Assembly: GCA_021018995.1 (NCBI GenBank)
Contig: CM037587.1
Span: 18,477,366-18,541,365, forward strand
DNA: 64,000 nt
Source of the DNA: Chloranthus sessilifolius
Lineage: Eukaryota > Streptophyta > Magnoliopsida > Chloranthales > Chloranthaceae
Direction of reading: 5' to 3'
Shown piece by piece: positions 54,940 to 64,000 of the stretch. The notes under the pieces are model-generated. The model had not been told where the DNA came from. It made no database searches and saw nothing but the letters and a program-made list of their open reading frames with translations. The position numbers were made by a program, and so were the translations under genes. Each line of letters opens with the position of its first letter. The stretch's first letter is position 1.

Positions 54940-57595
54940 TGTAATGACCCAAAAATTCTGAACAAGAAAATAACTATTTTGATTTACGTGCCTGGCATAA
55001 AAATTGAGACCGATTTGAAAATTCATAATTAATATTAGTTGACATAAAGTTGCACCATTGTTAGATGAGTTCACACATGCATTTCAGTTCACACATGCAT
55101 GTTAGATGAGTTGTGTAGGGTGTCGACGTAGCACATTACGCCATAGAGATTCGTGTAGGTGCTTAACATCGGAGTACAAATTAGGGTCTAAACTGAAATA
55201 TCAAAGATATTTCAATTTAGGTAGCTTATAAGGGAAGGGAGAGACCTGGAGAGGTATTCTTCTTCTTCTTCCCCTTGCTCTTGAGCTAAGAGTCTGTAGC
55301 TAGGTTGGGGTTTGAGTGTGCTCTACGACGAAAGAGGGTTAGAGGTACCGAGATCTTGCATAAATCGTAGTTAGGGTATGTGGACTGCAATAGGAGGAGC
55401 TCAAGCATAGTCTAAGTGCGTGTGAAGCCTTTGCGTGCTGAATCGGAGTCGATACTTTGCATAACGGAGTCGCACCGGCGACACAGCTCGAGTTCCAGAT
55501 TTAAAACCCCTTTCGGACCTTTTTGCCGGAACCCCGAAAGGGCCCAAATAAAGGTGTGTTTGTGCATTTAAATTGGGCTAAAGAGAGCCCCTTATATATG
55601 TGTTGTGTATGTATTAATGGTTGCAAGAAACCATTAATGAAAATGGGTTTAAAATAGGGAAAGTAGATGACCTCCATTAATGACAGAGTTTCTGTCATTA
55701 TTGATCGATCAATGACAAGATTGATCGATCAATACTTGGGTGATCGATCAATGAAGGCCATTGATCGATCAATCTGTATAAGACAAATAAGGGAACAAAA
55801 ATCCTAAAATTCTTAGAAGTTCAATGCTCGAAGTGTGTTGATCGATCAATTAGTGGATTGATCGATCAATCCTGAGTATTGATCGATCACAGAGAGGGTG
55901 ATCGATCAATGACTGGTAGTGATCGATCAATGAAGGCATTGATCGATCACTGGAGTGTATTGATTGATCAATCTGTATAAATCATAAATGTGAACAGAGG
56001 TGGGAAATTTGAGATTTTAGGCTATTGATCGATCAATGAGGGTATTGATCGATCAACAGGACGCATTGATCGATCAACCAAGCTGGTGATCGATCAATTT
56101 TGGCTGTGCTAAAGAGTGAAGAAAAGGGATTATTGATCGATCAATTAAGGTATTGATCGATCAATGAAGGGTGTTGATCGATCAATAAAGGTCATTGATC
56201 GATCAACTACCTCTGTTGCTGGTGAGTTAAATTGAGAGTGTTGATCGATCAATGAGGTCATTGATCGATCAACAAGGAGGATTGATCGATCAATAAGAGT
56301 GTTGATCGATCAATTACCCCTATTTTGTCCTGTTTTGGTTGTGTGAATTGAATGAGACTGGACACCATACCTGTTGACCATCTGACCTGCCTAACACTTA
56401 GTATGCAATATTTATGGTCTAGGATCGAACCATGATGCTTTAAAAAGCTTTGGATTTGCTTATAAAGAAATCTGATCTGAGGTAGGGGAATTCAATTGAA
56501 ATTATATTTATTCTTGATCTCATGGATTCCAATGTTCTACATAAAATTGCATAGTCTGATTTTACTGTTCAGCCACGTTTAGCATATGTGTGGCAACTCT
56601 GTTATGTATTTGACTCCTTCTATCTGGCACCTGTCATCTGTCATCTAAATTCTGTTAAAGTATAATATGTTTGCATGTGATTTGAGGTTTATTAATCTGA
56701 CGAATCTCACCGTCTCGACGGTATATCCGTGTCTGGCACACTCATGCATCTGCTTGGAAATCCTCGGCACAATTGCACTTCATAGTTGAGGCATTATTGC
56801 ATTCCTGAAATTGTTCATGTGAACGACGATGGTTGGGATTATCCATCGGACCAAATCTGGCTACCACGTGCTATACTCATGGGAGTTATTTAAGTTTATT
56901 ATTCTATATCATTAAACACTATATGTATCACATTTCGTAGATTCCGATACGATTTGCCTGTTTTGATAAATTCTGCATTCTGAAATATCTGCTTGCACCT
57001 GTTTAATTCTAACCATGTCTTCAATTACCATGTTTTACAATTAATATGTAATTTTAACTGATATTCTTCTACTGAGCTTAGATGGTTAGCTTACCCTATT
57101 TCCATTAACATTTTAGGTTATGAGGCTAGAGTTCGAGAGCGAACGACTATCGGATCTAGAGGTCGAGTGGAGGACGAGGAGACGGACGTCCAGGCGGACG
57201 ATTTGTATCCTTAGTCTGGGTATACTGGCCCACTATTTTGAGGGATTTTGTATAAACTTTGGATTGTTGTGTGCCTGGTGGCCACTTCTGTATTTACTTC
57301 TGTAGATATTTTCTTTCTTTTATAGTGTTACTATACATTCTATTGGAACCATTATTAGGAACCATTGTTTTGGGTGATGGATGTCCATCACCATTGGTTC
57401 TTCTTGGTTCCTTTTTGGGAATGTATATTCTTTTGATATGGTTAAATACAAGTTTGTTCTATTGTTTCTTTCTATTTTAAATGCCTTGAGATGACTCGAT
57501 CTACCACTGCTGGACAGTGTCTGCTCGGTTTCCGCTATACGAGTAGACACTTAGTGTTTTGTCTTGAGGACCATCCAGAGTATGATCCTGATGGT
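54940..57595 (+). repeat. 3' LTR of the Del/Tekay element
   Basis: Matches 44975 onward, TGTAATGACCC start, and lacks the last roughly 40 bases relative to the 5' LTR. Near 55085 a short local duplication of TTCACACATGCAT distinguishes it. Confidence 0.88.
55700..56318. repeat. Array of TGATCGATCA palindromes in the 3' LTR
   Basis: About 22 exact palindromes. Several sites that are one-base variants in the 5' LTR array are exact here (for example near 55722 and 56064), so the ancestral array was probably near-perfect. Confidence 0.95.
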
Positions 57596-57739
57596 AGTAT
57601 ATGGCTAAACACAAGCTGAAAGAATAGCTCTGTGGCTCAGATCCCAACGTAGGGAGGCTATATACAAAGCAATAGTATATAGTCGAAATGCAGATTGAAC
57701 AATAGTCCTGCTTTCTATTCTTGAGACCATACCCAAACA

Positions 57740-58160
57740 ACCTTGAATTAAGCACCTAAAACCCAGCATGTAATTCAATCACGCGCAGAACCTTAAGCAC
57801 GCGATCAGTCCCCTTGCAGACCAACTTTCCTTTCACAGACCATTTTGAGACTCGATTACACGCCTGGAGCTAGACGTGCGATCGGATTGAGCGCTACACC
57901 ACCAACGCGCAATTGCCCTACGCCCAACCTAGTCTCGTACCATTGACTCCTACGTTTCCTCTATTAAGTGCTTTAGGTAACATGCTTAATTGGATTATGC
58001 ACATCCCAACACACGCGTAATTAGTCCTGATTTCGTTAGGACTAGGAAACCCGCTGAGTAATTCAACCCGTCGCTCACTGAGTCGGTGACCGACTCAAAG
58101 CGATTAAGCACTAGAAAATTAGTGCGCAATTCAGTTAAACACCTGGAAACAGGCGCGCAA
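57740..58160. repeat. GCGCC...GGCGC hairpin words in the 3' LTR
   Basis: Counterpart of the words at 30060-30710, with many at one or two mismatches (for example ACACCTGGAAACAGGCGCGC near 58139). Confidence 0.7.
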
Positions 58161-59280
58161 TTGAAGGAAAGCCTATAAAATCTTTTTTTCTCTAAGAGAG
58201 AAAGGAGGCTGACAATTTTGAGAGAGAACGGAACTTTTCTGGGACTTCGATACCAGAGAACTTCGAGGACAAGCCCATAGAGCAAATTAGTTATGATGTC
58301 GAGATTCAAACCCCCGAATCTTCGATGATTCCTCTCCACGGCCCCGACCCTAGGTAAGAATTTAATTTTTCTTTAGACTTAGGATTTCCCCTCAGTTTAA
58401 TTAATCAAATCTATTTCTAATTTTTAGACCGTAGCACCCTCTTCGGACCGAAATTCTCTATATCCGGTTCTAGTTCTCTGTTTCTAGAATTGGTCCTTAA
58501 TCTGGCGGTCTGATATACAGACCTTATGCTCTAATTCTACTCTAAAATCTTAATCTACGGTCCTATCATTAATCTCTAGTTCTAACTCTTAGAGTTCAGA
58601 ACTAGTCTTTAATCCTACGGTCTGATTTTTCTGATTTCGACTCCGATTTCAGTACTACGATTTTTTTTTGCCTTTAGTTTTAATCTTTAGATTTTAATTT
58701 TTAATTCTTAAGTTTTAGAATTCAGCCCTTAGGAAATCCCTGCCCAAATCCTTACTTTAGAGCTAACTAGGTCTCCCCCACCTTTTCTCAATTGTCAATC
58801 CCATTACTTTGATATTTGGCTTATTTTGAGGTACCAAACGAAGTCGAATTAGGACGAAATTTGTCACGTTGGAAATCTTATCAAAGTAGCTTTCCAACGA
58901 GCTAAAAAACATACAATTCTGATATATATTGAAGAAGTTATGGTCAATTTTCGGCCGCTGTGCAAAAAGTGACATTTTTCAAAACTCCTAGTTGAATTAG
59001 GATTAGTATTTTTATTATTATTATTATTTTATAAAATAGGATTTATGGTAAAAGCCTATAAATAAGACCTTTACCTCCTATCCAATTCTCCTCTACATAA
59101 TCTCCTCTCTCTAATTCTCCTCTACATAATTTCCTCTACACAATTTCCTCTGTACAATTTTCCTCTATACAATTTTTCCTTATATAATTTCCCTCTATAC
59201 AATTTCCCTCTGCACAATTTAGACGATTTCTACAGGTAATTCCTTAATCCTTAATTTTTTGGTTCTAGTTCTTAGGTTTT

Positions 59281-59400
59281 AGAACCAGTTCCCCTTTTTT
59301 ATATTCTAGTTCTAGATTTAGGTTCTAGCTCTTAGGTTCTAGAACCAGTTCCCCTTTTTTATATTCTAGTTCTAGATTTAGGTTCTAGCCCTCTAGTTCT
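59281..59400. repeat. 60-bp tandem duplication private to the 3' LTR
   Basis: Two adjacent 60-base copies beginning AGAACCAGTTCCCC, nearly identical. The 5' LTR has one copy (about 34489-34548). The duplication therefore arose after insertion. Confidence 0.9.
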
Positions 59401-60931
59401 TAAACTCTAGATCTTAGGTCTTAATTTAAATTTCTAATTTTCTAATTCAAGTCCTTAGGTTCTAGAATCAATCCTTAATCTCACGGTCCAAATTCTCCTA
59501 ATTTCGACCCTGATTGTGGTCCTTAGATTTTAGCTCTAGTCTTAATTTCTCATAATTCTAAATTCTAAAATTTGCTTTATAGTTATGGTTCTTAATTCTT
59601 TTTTTCTTTTAGCCCTAAAATCTTAGCCCTTAAATACCAATCATCAATCTCTCAATCTATAAAAAAAATACTACTTTATAATTCAAATTCAACCTTTTCA
59701 ATTTTCAGCCATTCGATTTACCTAAGGAAGCTTACGGAGGGTACTCGGGAACGTGGCCAATCCTCCTTAGCATAACGAGCCACACCCCCCTTTTTCTGTC
59801 TATTTATTTCATTTAATTTTATTTCAATAAAACTAGCATGCTTATGTAAAATCAGAATTTCCATAGAATTGACATATTTAGTTTAGTTAGAGTTTTATTC
59901 AAATCAGTATAATTCTAATCAGCCATAACATAATTGAGAACGATTGTATTCCTAGTACAATTAGGGGACTAATATTAATTAGACTTCTAATAGGATTAGG
60001 AAACTAAATTAATTAGAGCTCTAATAAGATTAAAAAGTTTAAATTAATTAGACTCCTAGTGGGATTAGGAGACTTAATTAAATTAGACTCCTAGTAGAAT
60101 TAGGAGACCCTTTCTTAAATAGACTCTCAGTAGGATTAGGAAACTAAATCAATCAGACTCCCAGTAGGATTAGGAGACTAAATTAAATAAAATCCTAACA
60201 GGAATAGGAAAACCAAACCAGTTACACTAAAGGTAACCTATAGCTGCTAACATTCGCCGGCGGACGATTCAGTAAAGGAGTTCAACCTGCAAGCCCCTGC
60301 TTTCCTTTAAAGCGTAATCACTGACGTGTTGCAGCGTCGATAAATATCTGCAGCTGGCGATCGCATCTTCTAAGGTATTATTCATTTAGAGTTTGCCTAT
60401 TTAATTTCAGCATTTAATATTTCCTAATTTATTACACCACCATCATCATTGCAAGAGTCGGCTTAGGACAGAATTGGGCCACTAGTTCCGGGGACCGAAA
60501 GGAACCCAGAAAAAGCGTGCACTAATAGTGAGGTCCACATTTTTTAGGGAAATTCTTTCGTTTAAGGTCCGAAAATAGCAATTTTATTATTTTAGAAATA
60601 ATCTCTTCTGCAATTCTCAGAGATTTACAACTCAGAATCAATCCGTTTCGATTCTGGATTGATTCTAACAACAATATCTTTCCGTCTATATGCTTATCTT
60701 GTTTTTACTATTTTTAGTAAATTTTGCTTTCTTTTCTATTTAATGGATGTAAACCAAATGAAAATTATTAATGAATATATTGAAAGTTTGAGATCTTCGA
60801 GATTCTTGTTTCCCTTTTCTCTTGGTATTCATGTGAATCAACAAGATAGGTGGATGCCCATTAGATTTATGGTATTTCTTCTTAGAAATCAATAGTTCTA
60901 GTGGAAGGTTGCAGTTTAGCGCTGTATCAGT

Positions 60932-61535
60932 TGGTATCAGAGCACTAAGATCTAGGGATCATTTATACATCATGCCTCCTAGACGTGGTGGTCGCTGAGA
61001 AGTGCCTATTCACGATATTCACGAGCGCGATGACGTCGCCCGATTGACACGACAGACAGAGGCACTCACGACCCAAGTGGCCGTCCTCATGGCCAGGGAT
61101 GAACGATGAATGAATCCAACCCCAGATCGTTCATAGTATGCAGAAGATGAAGAACTTGAGTTTGATAAAATATTTGGTGATCTAGAGCCACCGCGATGAC
61201 CCAGAGAGGGGAATCCACGACGATGGGATGCCGGGTTACATATAGATATGCCCGAATTCCAAGGTAGCGTGCAACCCGAAGAGTTTCTTGACTGGCTTTA
61301 TTCCATCAAGGAGATCTTAGAGTTCAAGGAGGTACCTAAAAATAAGCGGGTTCCTTTGGTTGCAACTAGATTTCGAGGGCAAGCCGCCGCATGGTGGCAA
61401 CAAGTTAAGGTCACACGAGCCCGACAAGGAAAGCGAAAGATAGATACATGGGAGAAACTAAAGAAACTTCTTTGAGAGGCGTTTCTACCTCATAACTTTA
61501 CCAGGGTATTATATCAACAGTTGTAGAACTTGCAG
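60932..61535 (+). pseudogene. Second, truncated CRM-like body (gag start)
   Basis: Primer-binding site TGGTATCAGAGC at 60932, the leader, a gag start region near 60973 and FQGSVQPEEFLDWLYS near 61260. It aligns with 25311-25910 of the first body. Similarity ends abruptly near 61535, where unrelated minus-strand sequence begins. A broken remnant. Confidence 0.8.
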
Positions 61536-62085
61536 ATCAGATGTTGCTACTACAGGTGGGGATTGTGGGGGAGTGATATCCATAGGTGGGGCAATAAGGG
61601 ATAGATCGATAGCGACAGGTTGGGGTTCAGGGTCTATTTGGGTGGAGGCATTGGTAAGTGTAAATGGAGGGATAATGGGAATGGGGTCAATAAGTGTAGT
61701 AGCAGGTGTGGTGACAGCTAAGGTTAAGGGTTGGGGAGGAGGGGTGGGTGTTCCACCTCAGCAGTGGAAACCACTGCTAAAGGAGATGGAGGTGGGGTGG
61801 GTGTAGGAGTAGGGACTGGAAGAGGTTGGGAGGTAAGGGTAACAAGGCTTATGGTTGATTGGATGGCTTGTAGGCAGGTGGCCATGGCAGCTTGGTTTGG
61901 AGCTGGGCAAGGATGGTGGTGAGAAGGGAAAGTATTTGGGTGGAGGCCTCAGGTAGGATATGGGCTTGGGTAGCAGGTGGAATGGGGTGAATGGGTTGGA
62001 AGGGAGATGTGGGGGCATGCAGAAAAGGTGGGGTGAGTGTAGACTAGAAATGGGTAGGTTGTGGGGTGTCAGGTAGTGGGGTATA

Positions 62086-62916
62086 TTAATACCCAATGCC
62101 TTCCACAATGGAGTCAATTAGGGATGAATATCCCTCAGTGGTTAGGTGGTCTAGCTCTTGGGTATGGGTAAGTGAGAAGGAGAAAGTGGGGTTAGTGCCA
62201 AAGGGTATGGATAGTGGAGAAGTGGAAACTGGAACAGCTGATGTGGAAGGTGCAGGGCTGAAAGGTTCAGCAGCTGATATGGATGGGCTAGCTGGAGGTA
62301 AGGTAGGGATGGGGTCTATGATAAGAAGAGTAATTGACCAAGGTGTGGATGTGGTGATGGTTGAAATGATGGCTGAGCTGCTGGGGGGAATGGAAACTGG
62401 AATGGAAGGTAAGGAAACTGAGATGGATGGTATGACAGAGGGGGGAATGGTGAGGTTGGCATCAGAGGAGCTGACCATAGGTAAAATCAAATCGATGGAG
62501 GGGATGATTGTGGGTGCAAAGGTCATAGGTGGAGGCTCCAAGCTAGGAGCACCAGATGTGAGCAGGCTCTCAGAGGTGATTGATGTAGAGATCTCAGGAG
62601 GAGGTATTGAGCTAGTGGCAGCTGTTGAGAGAGGCTCTAAACTAGCAGAAGTAGAGGTGCCATGTGCAGCAGCAGAGCTGACTGCTTGTGGAGCTTCTAT
62701 CTCAGAATCCTCAGTTGATTTGTTCTTACTCTTCCCAATTAGGGTCCTACTAGCAGACCAAGCCCTCTTCCCAAACACTTTTGGCTTCACCCTCTCCACA
62801 GGCTCATCCTCTTTAAACACAAATTTTCCTCTATTAAGCAAGGCAGTGATGAGCCTTCTATAAGGTGGCCCAGGTAGAGCTTGCACTCTCCAAATTTTGT
62901 CATTGACATCCACCAT
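62086..62916 (-). CDS. Ser/Pro/Ile/Thr-rich frame, right-edge block
   Basis: 276 residues. A short ordered start (NDKIWRVQALPGPPYRRLI, ALLNRGKFVF) is followed by a Lys/Arg stretch (FGKRAWSASRTLIGKSKNK) and about 180 residues of Ser/Pro/Ile/Thr-rich sequence, ending HTQELDHLTTEGYSSLIDS. An antisense frame of 255 codons (62096-62863) is a shadow of the same low-complexity stretch. No function known. Confidence 0.4.
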   Translation of the reverse strand: MVDVNDKIWRVQALPGPPYRRLITALLNRGKFVFKEDEPVERVKPKVFGKRAWSASRTLIGKSKNKSTEDSEIEAPQAVSSAAAHGTSTSASLEPLSTAATSSIPPPEISTSITSESLLTSGAPSLEPPPMTFAPTIIPSIDLILPMVSSSDANLTIPPSVIPSISVSLPSIPVSIPPSSSAIISTITTSTPWSITLLIIDPIPTLPPASPSISAAEPFSPAPSTSAVPVSTSPLSIPFGTNPTFSFSLTHTQELDHLTTEGYSSLIDSIVEGIGY

Positions 62917-62945
62917 TACATCAAATACCAGTTGGGCAGCATTTA

Positions 62946-63388
62946 TTATTGTCCCTTGGAGAAAAAATATAGGGCATCCACTATGGGGGTTCTCCTCTCT
63001 TGCTGATGTCCACTGACATATATATTCTTTCTCAAAATTGAATCAATAAACAACATGCTGGGGTGTAGATCTCTCCTCATTATTAACTCCCCAGACCCCA
63101 CAATGCCTTGAGTGAGGTGCCTGGCTATTGCTTTGAAATACACATTTCAGGTTCTGGCAGACCATAGGATGTATCAAAAATAGAAGGGGCCCCTAATGTC
63201 AACCCAATGTCATTGCAATCTACCAAGAGCTCCATGTTATCAATCAAAATCACAAGGCAAGGCTCAGTTGAACCTGGCTTGGTCTTCTTCCTTAGGTTTT
63301 GATTCCACAGTTTGACCAGCCTAGGGTAAGACTTCTCCTGTAATGGGGTCATCAATGGGGTCAAACCTGCCTTCACCAAATAATTCAA
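62946..63388 (-). pseudogene. Globular region of the right-edge protein
   Basis: Two overlapping frames contain TLNYLVKAGLTPLMTPLQEK, SYPRLVKLWNQN, VILIDNMELLVDCNDIGLTL, then LHPSMLFIDSILRKN and IVDALYFFSKGQ. The order recalls GLKPLLEPF, then FQNL, then the IDG region, then NPFLHKSS and QQALFSAF in the frame at 53424-54233. The similarity is weak and judged by eye. Confidence 0.4.
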
Positions 63389-63448
63389 AGTGTCCTTACA
63401 TGCCTCTTCCTTGGAGAAGTAGGGTATGTCAATGATTGTCTTAGGGAT

Positions 63449-63788
63449 CTAGCTTAACTTCTCCACAAATTCATTGGGTGTGGATAGGTTTACATTGACC
63501 TCAAGTTCCCCCTCAAGGTCAGACACAGGCTCAGGAATTTTAAGCATAAGGGTGGGCTCAGGTATAGGGTTAGGTTCTGTCTCAAGGGCTTCCTCAATAA
63601 TTTCTTCACTGATTTGGGCCTTCTTAGCTTTCTTTTCTTTCCTAGGTTTCTCAGATTTTTTAGCTTGATCCACGACAAGCTTTCTTTTGGTAGATGGGGT
63701 CTCCTTGGGCTATTTGGTTAGCCTACTGGATTTCTTAGTGGAAGGGGCTTTGAAAAGGGTAGCTAGGGCATCCTCTTGATCAGCCATT
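63449..63788 (-). pseudogene. Lys-rich N-terminal region of the right-edge protein
   Basis: A start at 63786-63788 reads MADQEDALATLFKAPSTKK. The region further on (63449-63673) is Lys/Glu/Pro-rich (RKEKKAKKAQISEEIIEEAL), with a basic nuclear-signal-like patch and then an acidic stretch. The sequence right of 63788 to the window end shows nothing recognisable. Confidence 0.4.
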
Positions 63789-64000
63789 AGGCACTCAATC
63801 CACACAAATTATATCTCAATAATTCACAAAAATCTTCTATGTTTCAAATGAATCACCACAAAAATTACCAATGAAAGTACTGAGCAAGGAAATCATAGAG
63901 TGAATGGTGAAGGAGGACTTACCAACAGAAACCTAGGGTTTCTCAGATCTCGATGTGCACGACACCAAATCAGTCTCCAATAGGTGCAAAATATAGATTT

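Larger units (their letters stand above)
44975..57595 (+). mobile_element. Del/Tekay Ty3/gypsy element with both LTRs
   Basis: 5' LTR 44975-47657 (2683 bases), primer-binding site TGGTATCAGAGCC at 47660, gag, protease, reverse transcriptase, RNase H, integrase, chromodomain-like end, two extra frames, purine tract AAGGGGGGGATAA at about 54927, 3' LTR 54940-57595. The last roughly 40 bases of the 3' LTR are absent, so no target duplication can be read. LTRs differ by about 3 percent over 235 bases counted by eye, making it the youngest element measured here. Gag-pol is broken, with roughly ten breaks. Confidence 0.88.
29832..60527 (+). mobile_element. Tat/Ogre-like non-autonomous LTR element hosting two Del/Tekay insertions
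   Basis: The 5-base target duplication is GTGAG. The 5' LTR is 29832-35708 (about 3.2 kb after removing a solo LTR). The 3' LTR is 44889-44974 plus 57596-60527 (about 3.0 kb). The interior of about 9.2 kb has a gag-like region and a long repetitive frame but no recognisable reverse transcriptase or integrase. Net length is about 15.4 kb. A purine stretch AAAGAGGGGCATC precedes the 3' LTR. LTRs differ by roughly 6-7 percent over about 230 bases counted by eye. The Tat/Ogre affinity is inferred from size and gag style. The element is a fossil. Confidence 0.75.
44889..60527 (+). repeat. 3' LTR of the Tat-like element (two pieces)
   Basis: The pieces are 44889-44974 and 57596-60527. They are separated by the Del/Tekay copy and aligned to 29832-35708. 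The 3' copy has gained a 60-base tandem duplication at 59281-59400. Confidence 0.85.
29632..60929 (+). repeat. LTR B of the CRM-like element (two pieces)
   Basis: The pieces are 29632-29831 and 60533-60929, 597 bases together, aligned along their whole length to LTR A. GTGAG is present on both sides of the gap (29827-29831 and 60528-60532), marking the nested insertion. Confidence 0.88.
24720..61535 (+). mobile_element. CRM-like Ty3/gypsy chromovirus with a second partial unit, hosting large nested insertions
   Basis: LTR A (24720-25308, 589 bases), primer-binding site TGGTATTAAAGC at 25311, gag-pol interior to a purine tract GGGGAGAA at about 29624-29631, then LTR B. LTR B is split into 29632-29831 and 60533-60929 by the Tat-like element. 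After LTR B comes another primer site (60932) and another gag start, so the locus is LTR-body-LTR-partial body. The pol frame runs through the purine tract into the LTR, a known trait of the CRM lineage. The short LTRs also fit. LTRs differ at about 28 of the first 200 aligned bases, so it is old. Gag-pol carries several breaks. The lineage call is tentative. Confidence 0.75.
61536..64000 (-). mobile_element. Unclassified retroelement-associated block at the right edge
   Basis: Minus-strand frames run from about 63788 down to about 61700. A Lys-rich start, a globular region and a Pro/Ser/Thr-rich tail follow in order. No LTR, reverse transcriptase or terminal repeat was identified, and the right side leaves the window. 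It is grouped with retroelements because its frames resemble the extra frame at 53424-54233. The pieces show some breaks. Confidence 0.4.

Noticed and set aside
62096-62863. Plus-strand 255-codon frame
   Set aside because: Antisense shadow of the Ser/Pro-rich minus-strand frame. Only the minus strand has a compositional pattern like neighbouring frames.

Overview
The window reads as nuclear DNA of a flowering plant. It holds one host gene with plant-type exon architecture (a wall-associated receptor kinase), a plant L1-type LINE, Del/Tekay-like and other plant Ty3/gypsy elements with 0.6 to 3 kb LTRs, CACTA- and Mutator-like MITEs and (AT)n microsatellites. I cannot name the species. About 90 percent of the window is transposon-derived.

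Layout. 1-1886 is the 3' part of a Del/Tekay-like LTR. 1887-3330 is a probable Ty1/copia-type tail and LTR. 3690-4966 is a cluster of MITEs. The host gene is a wall-associated kinase (WAK) on the + strand at 5587-24600. Its exons are 5587-6400, 6479-6646 and 23441-24600. The splice phases agree and predict a 713-residue protein. Intron 2 is about 16.8 kb long because a minus-strand LINE (8358-20480) lies in it. A short non-coding LTR element (11404-18077) sits in the LINE's reverse transcriptase, and a minus-strand Del/Tekay fragment (12979-17528) sits in that element's second LTR. MITEs and microsatellites fill the rest of the intron.

Downstream of the gene, a CRM-like chromovirus begins 119 bases after the stop codon and runs to about 61535. 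Its second LTR was split by a Tat/Ogre-like, apparently non-autonomous element (29832-60527, target duplication GTGAG). That element was itself entered twice by Del/Tekay elements: a solo LTR (30787-33464, target duplication TTTTT) and a long copy with both LTRs (44975-57595). LTR-pair divergence counted by eye follows the nesting order: about 14 percent for the outermost element, 6-7 percent for the middle one and 3 percent for the innermost. The right edge (61536-64000, minus strand) holds retroelement-associated open frames with a Pro/Ser-rich tail. They look distantly related to a frame found between pol and the 3' LTR of the Del/Tekay element.

The most unusual signal is in the LTRs. Del/Tekay LTRs of one subfamily carry about 18 to 23 copies each of the palindrome TGATCGATCA with irregular spacers. 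The LTR at the left edge carries GCTCGAGC in a comparable place. The copia-like and Tat-like LTRs carry other palindromic words. The Tat-like element also encodes a 480-residue open frame made largely of Lys-Pro-Ile-Ile-Glu hexapeptides. All LTR elements appear to be fossils; the WAK coding sequence looks whole.
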